Shown here in pieces: positions 10,343 through 21,342 of a stretch of 64,000 bases of DNA (position 1 is the first letter of the stretch; every line of letters begins with the position of its first letter). The position numbers and the translations under genes were made by a program. This stretch comes from Adiantum capillus-veneris (Eukaryota; Streptophyta; Polypodiopsida; Polypodiales; Pteridaceae): positions 168,339,740 to 168,403,739 of the forward strand of contig CM043944.1 in assembly GCA_014529385.2 (NCBI GenBank), read 5' to 3'. A model generated the notes under the pieces. The model had not been told where the DNA came from, made no database searches, and saw nothing but the letters and a program-made list of their open reading frames with translations.

Positions 10343-10354
10343 TGGTATCAGAGC
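10343..10354 (+). other. gypsy-1 primer binding site
   Basis: TGGTATCAGAGC lies two bases after the LTR end. It is complementary to the 3' end of plant initiator-Met tRNA, the standard primer of plant LTR elements. Confidence 0.9.
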
Positions 10355-10410
10355 AAAGTTAGGATAGACTAGGAACTGAAATTCGTATTGTTTGAAAATT
10401 TTAGAACTAA

Positions 10411-10867
10411 GGAAATCTAGTTAGCGAATCCAAACTCCTTGCATTGGTGTTGGAGGAAGATCCCGCACTTGAATACCAAAAGTTTCAAGTCTTTAAGCTT
10501 TTTTACGAGCAAGCACGTCGTTCCCCAAATTATTATTTTCGGTGAGACCTGATGGAGATGCTGCTAAAGGTCAATACACCGCACTCCACTCGCATTGATA
10601 AAGGATGGGAGATCGTCAACTGCACCCACAAAGGCGGGATTTACGAAATCAACGCTCGGAAGTTGGGATGCCTGGCTACCAACTTAAAGAAAATCCATTG
10701 GGGAGAAGAATTGAGAGTAGTGAAATTATACTACTTGTTGCCTTCACATTCGGGCGTCACTGTTGCTACTTCTGACGGCACCGAGCAAACCCTCAATGAG
10801 TGGCTGATGTAATTCCAACAAATAGAGTTAGAAATTTTGGTGTTCCAAGACACTTATCCAAGAGTAT
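10411..10867 (+). pseudogene. pre-gag ORF of gypsy-1, unknown function
   Basis: One frame is open from 10411 to about 10867 except for TGA at 10543 and TAA at 10810, giving about 150 residues. The sequence is mixed alpha/beta in character (FKLFYEQARRSPNYYF.., DKGWEIVNCTHKGGIY..) with no known domain that I can name. It sits between the primer site and gag, inside the predicted intron. A minus-strand ORF in the equivalent place of gypsy-2 shows weak similarity. The segment 10868-11222 downstream holds only a short unsupported ORF. Confidence 0.35.
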
Positions 10868-11222
10868 GAACACCATAATTTACTACCCACTTAAGGATAA
10901 GTATAGGGACTATTTCTCAGGAGAAATAGAGGATTGTAAGAATGTGACAACACATAAACATCGTCTGTATCATTATATCCCAGGACAGCCTGCCAGACGT
11001 ACCATATAGATATCCCAGAATGCTATGTAATAAATTGAGCAAAAGTTATCCTAAACCTCAAAAGGGTTACGATTGTAATAAAAATTTCTATCAATAAAGG
11101 AAGAGTTTTTGTCTTTGAGTTTTCGTCTCTCGGTGATTTGGAACTTGGATTTTACTAAAGTCTCGTGTTTATTTAAACCTTGAACTCTAGCAATCGTATC
11201 AAATCCCGTGTAAACCGTGTAG

Positions 11223-12045
11223 GCACCACCTGTCGCTCTCTATTCGACAGCACAAGAAAAGAAGCTCCTCCTTAAACAAGCCCAACCTCCGACCTTTAAG
11301 GGCGAGGGATCTAATGTGGAGAGAGATGCGGAAGTGTGGATGGAAGCAATGGATGATTATTTCGAGGCTACAGGGACTCAACCCGAGAACCAGACCATGC
11401 TCGCAATGTTCCGCCTCTCTGGCGATGCCAAGATTTTGTGGAAACAGCATTACAGAGATCTGAACATCAAGGGATCTTCTCAGTCGTGGGAAGACATCAA
11501 GGCTGCAGTGATGGGACATTACTTACCACCCGCTTATAAAGCCTTGAAGATGAACGAGTTCTTTTCCCTTCGTCAGTCGACTTCTTCAATCGAGGAGTAT
11601 TACTCAAACTTTGTTACTCTTCGAAGATATGCTCGTAAAATGACCCTGGATCAGCAAGTAGCACGGTTCTGTCAAGGGCTCATCGACCCCTTGAACAATC
11701 GTCTAGAAGCTCTCAGACCGGCAACTCTTCAAGATACCTTGCTAAGAGCTGAACCCTTAGCTATGGAAATTCAGAAGGTCAATCAGAATAGGAGGAATCA
11801 TTTGGCGAAAAGGGCAAGGACAAATGTTTGGAATAATAGACCAACCAACCAAGCATACGAAGAGCGCCCAATAGTAAAAACTACCGCAGTTATGGAATTT
11901 CCAAATCTACATTGTTATGAGTGCAATGAATTCGGGCTCAAGCAACCAGCACCAATGCCATACCTCTAAATGTCTATGGGCGAGGACAACCTATTGGAAG
12001 AGGAGGACATGGAAGGGTAAACAGAGGGCGAGGGCGTGGAGCTAC
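11223..12045 (+). pseudogene. gypsy-1 gag, main part, frameshifted in the zinc knuckle
   Basis: From 11223 the frame reads into QAQPPTFKGEG and then EVWMEAMDDYFEATGTQPENQ, DAKILWKQHYRDL, SSQSWEDIKAAVMGHYLPP and RQSTSSIEEYYSNF. That is the order of the retrotransposon gag domain (PF03732 type). It ends at 11969 after CYECNEFG, the start of a CCHC knuckle; the His and last Cys are missing and the frame shifts near 11935. A basic RG-rich tail (GRGGHGRVNRGRGRG) continues in another frame to the copia-1 insertion at 12045 and resumes at 17170. Gag would package the RNA and form the particle. Confidence 0.75.
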
Positions 12046-12272
12046 TGTTACCATATACATGTGGTAGTGATGTGTGTGAACACACTAGGACCACCGGGGC
12101 ATTTTTTCCCTCTTTAGGAGGTTTTTTCCCCCGTGCATTGTAAATTTTCCCATCACTCTAGGGCTATCTATCTTTCCATTGCACACTAAGTAATACACTC
12201 TCTATTGTGTGCCTTGAGCTTCCTTCGTCTTCTCCAAGCTGTGTGTGTTTCTCTGCAACCCTAATTCCAACA
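12046..12272 (+). repeat. copia-1 5' LTR
   Basis: The 227-bp LTR begins TGTTACCATATAC and ends ATTCCAACA. It is followed directly by AT and the primer site TGGTATCAGAGC at 12275-12286. Confidence 0.95.
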
Positions 12273-12274
12273 AT

Positions 12275-12286
12275 TGGTATCAGAGC
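12275..12286 (+). other. copia-1 primer binding site
   Basis: TGGTATCAGAGC, complementary to initiator-Met tRNA, lies two bases after the 5' LTR. Confidence 0.95.
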
Positions 12287-12575
12287 AGGTCACGTCCTCC
12301 CGGGGTTAGTCGCCAGCTGCTCCAGCACACGCATGCTCACTTTCTCCGATTTCAGTGAGCTCAAAATTTTGATTTGGGCTCATTTCGGCCTTCGTTTCCA
12401 CTACAGGCAGTACTGCAGAGGCTATTTTGTCATTTTGTGTAGAATTTTTATCAGTGCCGTTTTCTGCATAACAGATGCCTTATAGTCTTCTACGGTTTGT
12501 GCTATATAGCACAGGTTGTTCCCGCTCCATTTCTCCTATTTTTGGGCAGTTTTCACATCAGGTGCAACATTTACC

Positions 12576-15500
12576 ATGGCTGACAACAACAACACAAATG
12601 TGTTCAAGATGTTTGTTGTTGAGGACAGGTTGGATGGGGACAACTACCCTATGTGGGCTTATATGATGCAACATGTTCTTGTGTCAAAAGGTGTCTGGAA
12701 CATTGTGCAGGGCATTGATGTACGTCCTGGTTCTGATGATGTAGGCGATGTTGAGGATGTTGCAGGTCTTGCTGCAAGGATTGCAGCTGTTAGAGTTGTT
12801 TTGCCTACGGCTAAACAAGCTCGTTGGGATGTTAAGGATGCGCATGCTCATGCATTGATTGCGTTTTCTATAAAGCGCACCATTGTTCCTCACATCCGTT
12901 CAGCAAAATCTGCAAAACAGGCTTGGGATATTCTAGCAGGTCTTTATGCAAGCTGCAATGAGGCTAAAATTGCTTTGCTGCGTAAAGAGCTGGAGTCGAA
13001 GATTATGCATGAGGAGGATGATATGGACACTTTCCTTGCTAGTGTCAAGGATATCAATGAGCAGCTTATTTCTGCAGGTGAAGTCATTTTAGACAGTTCC
13101 CTTGTGCAGACTGTTCTTGATGCCTTACCAGATTCCTACCAGACTTTTGCTAGTACTTGGAGACTGATGACCCAAGGAAATCCAGAAGTTGTCAAGTTTG
13201 ATGCATTATGCACATTGCTGTTGTAAGAGTCACTGTCTAAAAAAAACAGGACTAGACAGCGTGCAGTTGAACATGCTTTTATTGCTTCTCAAAGAAAGGG
13301 TGGTAACAGCAATGCAACCACTTCTTATGGTTCTGCTGCGAGTGGCAAAAATTATGTTCCTAATGCTTCTGTTGGCAGCAATTCGTCTGGAAATTTTGGT
13401 GATAAGGGCAAAAAGAAGATGCGTTGCCATTATTGTAAAGCCAATGATCACTTGATCAAGTCATGTCCTAAGTTGAAGGCCAAAGAGGATAAGAAGAAAG
13501 AGGGTGGTTCCACTGCAAATGCTGGTTCCACTACAAATGTAGCCATTGTTGAGTCTTCTGTGAAAGGAGACTGTGTTGCTGATGTTGATGCAGAATGGGC
13601 TTTTAGCACAGAGTGCACTTACAATCCTGCTGTCTATGATGCATGCTTGTCAGTTGCTGCACATTCACATGTGTGGTATTTCGACAGTGGTGCTACAAAG
13701 CACATTACCTCACATCGTCAATTGTTTACCTCTCTCGAGTCTGTCCCTCATGGGAATTCAGTAACTTGTGCCAACAACGCCTCTTATCCAGTTTAGGGAG
13801 TTGGAAAGATTGTGCTTACTGCTGCTAATGGCAGTTCCTTCACACTTGTTGATGCACTTTATGTACCTAGGATCAAGAAGAATCTCTTGTCTGTATCCGC
13901 ACTTGCTAGACTTGGAGTTGTAGTCAAATTTGTGGATGACAGATGTACAATTCATGATCTCTGTTTTGGTGATGAAATTGTTGCATCTGGCCTTTTGTGC
14001 CGTGGGCTGTATAAGCTCACTTTGTATGACAAGTGTGGACAAAATTTTGCAAATGCTGTTGCAGATTCAAGGGCTATTTCAGATGCAAAACTTTGGCATG
14101 CACGTTTTGGTCATCTGAATTTTGCCAGTTTGCTGCGTTTGCAGAAATCTGATATGGTTGCTTCTTTGCCACCTCTTGAAGCACCTGTCAAACATGTTTG
14201 TGAAGGCTGTATTTTGGGTAAGATGCAACGTTCTAAGTTTCCAAAGGATGGTTCAGTTGGGGCCACATGCAGGTTGCAGCTTGTGCATAGTGATGTTTGT
14301 GGGCCCATGCAAACTTCGTCCTTGGGAAATTACCTGTACTTCGTGACTTTCATTGATGATTACTCCAGGCATGCATGGGTATTTTCGCTTAAAGCGAAGT
14401 CCGAAGTTTTTATGTGCTTCAAATAATATCTGGCTATGGCTGAAAATGTCTTGTCTCGAAATGTACTATGGGCACCCTCCGTTCCGATCGAGGGGGGGAG
14501 TATATGTCTCATGAATTTAATGCATTTCTGGCTAGTCGTGGGATAAAACACCAATGTACAGTGCCTTAAACACCTCAGCAAAATGGTGTTGCTGAGAGGA
14601 AAAACAGGTCACTGACGGAAATGGCACGATGTATGGTCAAAAGTCAAGCTTTACCGCATTCTTTTTGGCTTGAGGCCATCATGTGTGCCACTTATGTACT
14701 TAATAGGGGTCCTACGAAAGCTTTGCAGTCTATTACTCCATATGAAGCATGGCATGATAGAAAGCCTTCTATTGAGCACATGCGTGTTTTTGGCTGTTTG
14801 GCATATGCTTTGGTGCCAGAAGTGCAGCGCAGAAAATTGGATGATAAGGCTGTCAAATGTATTTTTGTTGGTTACAATGATGAAAGCAAAGGTTACAGGT
14901 TGTATCATCCGCAAACAAAACGTATTCTGGTTTCACGGGATGTAGTGTTTGTGGAAGATTCTCTTGAGCCCTTGCTGTCATGTACTAGAGACAATAATGT
15001 AAGCTCACAGGACATTTATGACACTTTGTTGCCTCTTTTCAGTGGTGGAAATACGAATGTAAGTTCCAATGAGGCAAATGTATAGCCTATGGGGGTTTCT
15101 GAAAATGTTTTAGATCGGCCTATTACTGATGCAGATGTACATGATGTACTTGATGAGGAAAGGGCTGAAAATGAGTAGGCTAGAGGTATGCCAAAATGGC
15201 TGGTGCACACTTTGCATGACAGTAAATTGGATGCACCTTTGTCTAGTCGTACTCGTTCAGGCTCTCGCCATGCATCTTATGCATCAGATTGTTATGCTTT
15301 GGCTGTGTCTAGCTTACATGATGTTGAGGAGCCTCTGACTTTTGATGAAGCACAAAATTCAAAAAATTGGATGGCTGCCATGCAATTAGAATATGATGCA
15401 CTTATAGAAAATGACACATGGACTTTATGTGATTTTCCTCCTGGCAAAAAGGCCATTGGTACGAAGTGGGTTTACAAGTTGAAATGCAAGCCGGATGGTG

Positions 15501-16867
15501 AGATCGATCGCCATAAGGCTCGACTTGTTGCAAAGTGTTATGCACAGCAAAAAGGCATAGATTATGAAGAGACTTTTGCTCCCACTTGTCGTATGACTAC
15601 TGTGCGTTTTCTATGTGCATTGGCAACTCATTTTGGTTGGGATGTACATCAATCAGACATTGTTACTGCTTTCTTAAATGGTGACATATTTGAGGAAGTT
15701 TATGTAACGCAGCCTCGCGGTTTTGTCATAAAAGGATAAGAGGACAAAGTGTGCAAATGTAACAAGGCTTTGTATGGGTTGAAGCAATCTCCTCGTGCTT
15801 GGTATGAGAAAGCTGACACTCATTTGGTCAAACAAGGCTTTTGTAACAGTCCAACAGAAAGCACATTGTATGTAAAGCGTGAGGGTGATGTATTTCTCAT
15901 CGTGGTTCTTTATGTTGATGATTTGCTGATCACTGGACCAAATGAGAGACATATTGCTGAATTTAAGGCTGATTTGAATGCTACTTTCAAGATGAAAGAT
16001 TTGGGGTTGTTGCATCATTACTTGGGTATACAGTTTAAGCAGTGTGATGGTGGTATTGCCTTGTGTCAGAAAAGTTACATAGAGACATTGCTATGTAAGT
16101 TTGGACTTGAGGATTGCAAACCTATTGCCACTCCCATGGAAACAGGTTTGAAGTTGAGTCTACATGATGCTGGTGATCCTGCTGATGTCACTCTTTACCA
16201 AACTGCTGTTGGCTGCCTCATCTATGTATGCAACACGAGGCTGGATATTCAGTTTGCAGTCTCACAGGTCAGCAGATTTATGCATAGCCCAGGGTCTAAG
16301 CATTGGCAGGCTGTCAAGAGGATTTTCCGCTACCTTAGTGGCCCTTTACATCTTGGCTTGTTTTATCTCAAGGGGGGATCATTGCCGCCACACTTACATG
16401 CTTTTTCGGACTCAGATTGGGCTGGTTGTTTTGACACGCGAGTCTCCACAAGTGGTTTTTGTTTCATGCTTGGCAGTTCATGTATATCATGGTTGAGCAA
16501 GAAGCAACCTATTGTGGCCACTTCGAGTTGTGAGGCTGAGTACAGGGCAGTCTTCACAGCTACGGTTGAGTGTGTATGGCTCAGATGCCTTATGGCTGAT
16601 TTGGTTGTTGGACAGGACACTGCCAACACTATATACACTGACAGTCAGAGCGTATTGGCAGTTGCGAGGAACCCAGTTTTTCATGCTCGCACAAAGCACA
16701 TTGAGGTGCATTACCACTATGTTAGGGAGAGGCTCTCAGCAGGAGAGATCAGATTGGCTTATGTGCCAACACAGGACAACCTTGCAGATCTTTTCACAAA
16801 GGCATTGTCTCGTGAGAAGCTTGAAGCTTTCCACAAAGCTTTGGGCTTACTCCCCTTTGTGGACTGA
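12576..16867 (+). pseudogene. copia-1 gag-pol polyprotein, seven stops and one frameshift
   Basis: The start ATG is 12576 (MADNNN..). Gag runs to about 13400, with a CHYCKANDHLIKSCP CCHC knuckle at about 13420-13465. Protease has WYFDSGATKHIT near 13675. The GAG-pre-integrase block (KLWHARFGHLN) and integrase (HVCEGCILGKMQRSKFP; LVHSDVCGPM; FIDDYSRHAWV) lie at 14090-15080. RT starts near 15360 with AIGTKWVYKLK, and the palm motif is LYVDDLLITG near 15910. RNase H ends the protein (SDSDWAGC, SSCEAEY, YTDSQS). In-frame stops are at 13224, 13794, 14424, 14567, 15083, 15176 and 15737, with a 5-base frameshift near 14450. The order PR-INT-RT-RH is that of Ty1/copia. Confidence 0.9.
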
Positions 16868-16930
16868 TCCTGTCCTCAGAGCATGGCACTTCCCTTTACT
16901 CATGTGCCAGATCTTGTTCACCGCATCACT

Positions 16931-16942
16931 CCAGGGGGGATT
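16931..16942 (+). other. copia-1 polypurine tract
   Basis: A G-rich run (CCAGGGGGGATT) ends exactly at the 3' LTR start, as expected for plus-strand priming. Confidence 0.8.
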
Positions 16943-17169
16943 TGTTACCATATACATGTGGTAGTGATGTGTGTGAACACACTAGGACCGCCGGGGCATG
17001 TTTTCCCTCTTTAGGAGGTTTTTTCCCCCGTGCATTGTAAATACGCCCATCACTCTAGGGCTATCTATCTTTCCATTGCACACTAAGTAATACACTCTCT
17101 ATTGTGTGCCTTGAGCTTCCTTTGTCTTCTCCAAACTGTGTGTGTTTCTCTGCGACCCTAATTCCAATA
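16943..17169 (+). repeat. copia-1 3' LTR
   Basis: The 227-bp LTR ends ATTCCAATA, where the normal terminal CA has become TA. The target duplication GCTAC follows at 17170-17174. Confidence 0.95.
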
Positions 17170-17174
17170 GCTAC

Positions 17175-17889
17175 CACCAGAGTGAATGCCACAGTGGTAC
17201 AACCAACTGTGGGAGATGAAGCAGAGGAGAGAGCAATCTTTCATGTTGCAATTGACAACCCCAATGGTTGCAAGCAATACGCAGTCATTCATACGCCAGG
17301 ATCTCTCAGAGGTGAACAAGTTAACTTCCTTATAGATTGTGGTAGTACTCTTTCATTTCTTTCACCCAGATGCATGAGGAAGCTAAAGCTAAATAAGTAT
17401 CCAACAAGAAAATTAGTTGTAGAGTTAGCAAATGGCAAGGAAGTAGTATCTCAACACTCTGCATGTATAATCAACTTTGACCTAGGGGGACACCCAACTT
17501 CTGCTCAATTTCGAACCCTACCTTTAGGATTCTTTGATGGGATACTAGGGATGGATTGGCTAAAGCAAAATCAGGCCCACATCCATTGTGCACAAGGGAA
17601 ATTTACCTATACAGATAACTTGGGTAATGAAGTCTTAATCCAGGGGAAAAATGGGAGACCTAGGGCTACTCTAGTTAAGGCCATCAGATTTTGGAAGGGA
17701 CTGAGAAAGGGGCAACAAATTTATGTGGTAAAGCTCAACAAGGTGGACCAATCAGACACCAAACTTCGACCAAACTGGTTGAGGGAGTATGATGATGTAT
17801 TCCCTGAAGACCTTACGACTCTTCCACCACATAGAGAGGTAGATCATGAGATCGAGACTATCCTTGGATGTGAACCTGTCTCAAAGTGA
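17175..17889 (+). pseudogene. gypsy-1 aspartic protease and linker
   Basis: The gypsy frame resumes after copia-1. The active-site loop reads FLIDCGSTLSFLS near 17325-17360, where the usual form is D-S/T-G; here the middle residue is Cys. The second hallmark ILGMDWLKQNQAHIHC follows near 17550. A linker to RT has WLREYDDVFPEDL. A TGA at 17887 separates it from RT; the codon normally there is Arg in related elements, so a CGA-to-TGA change is likely. Confidence 0.8.
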
Positions 17890-19178
17890 CCTTATAAAAT
17901 GTCACTTCTAGAGGCCATAGAACTCAAGGAACAACTTAGGCAACTCATTGAACAAGGATTCATTCGAGCCAGTACTTCTCCTTGGGATGCACCAATTCTT
18001 TTTAAGAAGAAGAAGGATGGGACCTTAAGGCTATGCATAGATTACCGTGGACTAAACCAGGTAACTGTCAAAAACAAGTATCCAATTCCAAGGATTGACG
18101 AACTCTTGGATAGACTCCATGGCGCCAAAATGTTTACAAAGATTGATCTAAGGTCAGGATATTACCAAATCAGGATCAAGGAATCAGACATTCCAAAGAC
18201 AGCTTTCAACACTAGGTATGGACACTACGAATTCACAGTAATGTCCTTTGGTCTAACAAATGCTCCTACTAGCTTGAATCGACTTATGCATGATATTTTC
18301 AGACCTTATCTGGACGATTTTGTCCTAGTTTTCTTTGATGAAATTCTGATCTATTCTAAGAACGAGGCATATCATGAAAAACATGTTCGCAAAGTACTTG
18401 ATCTTCTTCGAGAGCACCAACTTTACACTAAAGCGAGCAAGTGTACCTTCTGCTCACCAAATGTCAATTATCTTGGATTTATCATATCGGCCGAAGGGAT
18501 TTCAGTGGATCCAGATAAAGTCAAGGATATCATTGATTGGCCTCAACCATCCACCATCAGCGAAGTAAGAGGATTTCTTGGAATAACGGGATGGTACAGG
18601 ATTTTTGTCAAGGACTATGCACATATTGTTGCACCTTTGACGGAACTCTTGAAGAAAGGAATGAGGATCTAGTGGAAGACCGAGCACGAATCTAGTTTTG
18701 CTAAGCTAAAAGAATTCTTGGTCTCAGCTCCTATCTTAAAGCTTCCAAATTTCAGTAAGGAATTTGAAGTAGCGACTGATGCTAGCAAATTTGCTTTGGG
18801 CGGAGTTCTTACTCAAGAAGGAAGACCGGTGGCGTATACTTCACGAAAGCTGAGGGATCATGAGAAGAATTACCCTACTCACGATCTGGAACTTTTAGCG
18901 GTTATACATGCGCTAAAGTGTTGGAGACATTATCTTCTTGGACGCAAGTTTCAGCTAGTTACAGACCACAAGAGCTTAAAAGGATTTTTACTCAACCTGT
19001 TCTCAATATGCGACAACGGCGTCTAATAGAACTCTTACAAGAATATGACCTTGACATAAAGTATAGACCAGGGAAGGAAAATACCGTTGCAGATGGACTT
19101 AGCCGAAAATCTTTTCTCAGAGCTATCTCTATTCCAAATAATCTATCTGGGATCGAAATAAAGAAGCATCTTTGTTAG
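17890..19178 (+). pseudogene. gypsy-1 reverse transcriptase and RNase H
   Basis: RT is clear: [24 protein letters not shown] is followed by [38 protein letters not shown] and YLGFIIS. The catalytic motif at 18331-18342 reads FFDE instead of FxDD, so one metal-binding Asp is Glu. A TAG at 18670 interrupts the join to RNase H. RNase H has [27 protein letters not shown] and TDHKSLK, then a frameshift near 18970, after which [18 protein letters not shown] and NTVADGLSRK finish the domain. Not functional. Confidence 0.85.
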
Positions 19179-19189
19179 ATCCAGAATAC

Positions 19190-20530
19190 CAACATATAGT
19201 ATCATTAGTCTAGCAAAATAAGATGCCTGAAGCTAAAGATTACTCTCTTATAGGAGGATGGCTTTACTTCAGACATAGACTCTGTGTACCCAGAGACCCA
19301 GCTTTAAAGAAGACTATTCTGTATGAAGCACACGATAGCCCTACATCAGGACATCCAGGTTATGCTAAGACTCTTCATGCTATCAGGAGGAGTTATTTTT
19401 GATCCGGAATGAAAGGAGACATACTTCGCTATGTGAGGCAGTGTCTTTCTTGTCAATGGAATCAAGTTACCTGGGCAACTTCAACCTCTTGACATACCCC
19501 AGATGAAATGGGAATGCATCAGTATGACTTTGTTACAAGATTACCTTCTACAGGAGGTTATGACTCTGTATTTGTGGTTGTTGATATGCTCACAAAAGTG
19601 GCTCATCTAATACCTATAAAGACAACCTTTACTGCTTCGGATATTAGCCAAGTATTCATCAAGGAAATTTTTAGGTTACATGGTTTACCCAAGCGTATCA
19701 TCACTGATAGAGATGCCAAGTTTACATCAAAGTTTTGGACTTCTCTTTTCCAATCTATTGGGTCACAATTAGCCTTCACCACAGCGTATCATCCACAGAC
19801 AGATGGGCAAACTGAAAGAGTAAATCAAGTCATCGAGGACATTCTCAGGGCCTATTGTTTGCAAGAGCCAAAGAAGTGGTTACAATATCTTCCTTTGGTA
19901 GAATATGCTTACAATTCTTCCAAACACAGAAGCATTGGAATGTCACCCTTCAAAGCTCTTTATGGACAAGACTGTTTAACACCACTTAACTTTTCAGACC
20001 CAACCATCAGGGTAGAAGCCTCTAAGAAGATGCTAGAAGACATGGAAGCTTAGACTAAAGCCATTCGCCAAGATATCCAAGCCGCTCAGGATAGACAAAA
20101 GCATTATGCAGATAAGAATCCATCAGAATGGACCTTCAAGGAAGGAGAAAAAGTTCTTCTACGAGTCCGACCAAAGAAAAACAACTTATCATCAGGAAGG
20201 TACAAGAAACTAAGCCCGAGATATTGTGGACCCTTCGAAATCACTAAGGTTGTGAGTGACCAGGCCTACAAGCTCAAGTTACCCGCAAACGTAAAGGTTC
20301 ACGATGTATTTCACGCCAGCCTACTAAAACCCTACATTCCTAACTTCGATCAACTCTTGGACTCAGATCAGATAGTTATGCCAGCACAAGGAGTTCTCGA
20401 ACTTCAACCCGATTATGTCCTTGAATCAAGGGAAAGAAAGCTACGAAACAGGACAATTACCAAGCACCTTGTGAAGTGGAAAGATTATCCTGAAGAAGAC
20501 GCTACTTGGGAGGAGAACCAACGCTCATAA
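19190..20530 (+). pseudogene. gypsy-1 integrase with chromodomain
   Basis: An HHCC zinc-finger remnant (HDSPTSGHPGY.. CLSCQ) at 19330-19455 is broken by a stop and a frameshift. The catalytic core keeps FVVVDMLTKVAHLIP, IITDRDAKFTSKFW and HPQTDGQTERVNQVIED, that is, the second Asp and the Glu of the DDE triad. A TAG at 20051 follows. The C-terminal GPFEITKVV..AYKLKLP and DVFHASLLKPY module leads into a chromodomain (VLESRERKLRNRTITKHLVK, WKDYPEEDATWEE) ending at 20530. Chromodomains target integration to marked chromatin. Confidence 0.85.
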
Positions 20531-20583
20531 AAGGATTATCCCAATAAATTCTTGAGATGAGGACATCTCAAATTTTTCACGTT

Positions 20584-20591
20584 GGGGAGGA
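20584..20591 (+). other. gypsy-1 polypurine tract
   Basis: GGGGAGGA directly abuts the TGTAAGATC start of the 3' LTR and lies about 50 bp after the chromodomain stop. Confidence 0.8.
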
Positions 20592-21242
20592 TGTAAGATC
20601 TCTGACCCCGAGCTAAAGAGCACCCCTGTACTACAATATAATCATACTACAAAAAGTTACTATTTTTGACAATTTTTCTAAATCTGTCGGTGCCAAGATG
20701 TTTAGAATGTTATAGAGCTTTCAAAAATGAATAAAAACAATTTTGGTGAAAATTTTCCTAAAATAGTAAGTTTTTGGTCACTCGACCTGTCTAATTTTGA
20801 CCGGCTCGACAAACTGCACCCGTACCCAGAATTCAAAAAAATGCATTTCCGGACACCGAGAGCTGCTAAATATGGCAAGTACTCGGGATGATGCACCTTA
20901 GTTCCGTCTTAGCACAACAAGTTTCAGAATTAAAATTCAAGCTGTAACGACCGTCTAAGGTTAAAAATAAATTTTTTTCTAAGGCTAGCGAGGGGACCGA
21001 CACTTGGGGGCTGGTGTGTGCACAGGCTCTAGGCCACTGCAGGCTTGCTTTAGCAGCTAGAGGGCGCTCCCACTCATCTAGGAGCTTGTGGGAGACTTAC
21101 CAAGCATGAGAGAGAGTGTGAGAGGCTGTTGGAAAAGCTAACTGGACACTTTGCAAGCCATGCACCCAAGCTGCCTATGCAAGACCAAGTGCTCACTCAG
21201 ATGCATTTAGCAACAGATTTTGATTTGCATGAGACTAAGCAC

Positions 21243-21250
21243 TATATAAG
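21243..21250 (+). promoter_or_regulatory. TATA box of the gypsy-1 LTR
   Basis: TATATAAG lies directly before the AC microsatellite, so the predicted RNA would begin within or next to the CA repeat. The 5' LTR has lost this segment. Confidence 0.55.
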
Positions 21251-21258
21251 GACCTGCT

Positions 21259-21260
<2 letters not shown>

Positions 21261-21339
<79 letters not shown>
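21261..21339 (+). repeat. AC microsatellite inside the gypsy-1 3' LTR
   Basis: About 39 uninterrupted AC units, followed by shorter CACACAC blocks to 21368. It is the counterpart of the CA tract at 8065-8159. Confidence 0.95.

Positions 21340-21342
<3 letters not shown>

Larger units (their letters stand above)
9253..11222 (+). other. predicted gypsy-1 leader intron
   Basis: The donor is GAG|GTAGAC and the acceptor CCGTGTAG|GCACC. The intron would be 1970 nt and remove the rest of the LTR, the primer binding site and the pre-gag ORF from the gag message. The unspliced RNA would remain the genomic template. Both boundaries are phase 0. Confidence 0.4.
12046..17169 (+). mobile_element. copia-1: Ty1/copia element nested in gypsy-1
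   Basis: Both LTRs are 227 bp, starting TGTTACC and ending CA (5') or TA (3'). The 5-bp duplication GCTAC is present at 12041-12045 and 17170-17174. Primer site, gag-pol and polypurine tract are all in order. The LTRs differ at about nine positions by eye (roughly 4%), so the insertion is not recent. The insertion splits the RG-rich tail of gypsy-1 gag. Confidence 0.95.
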
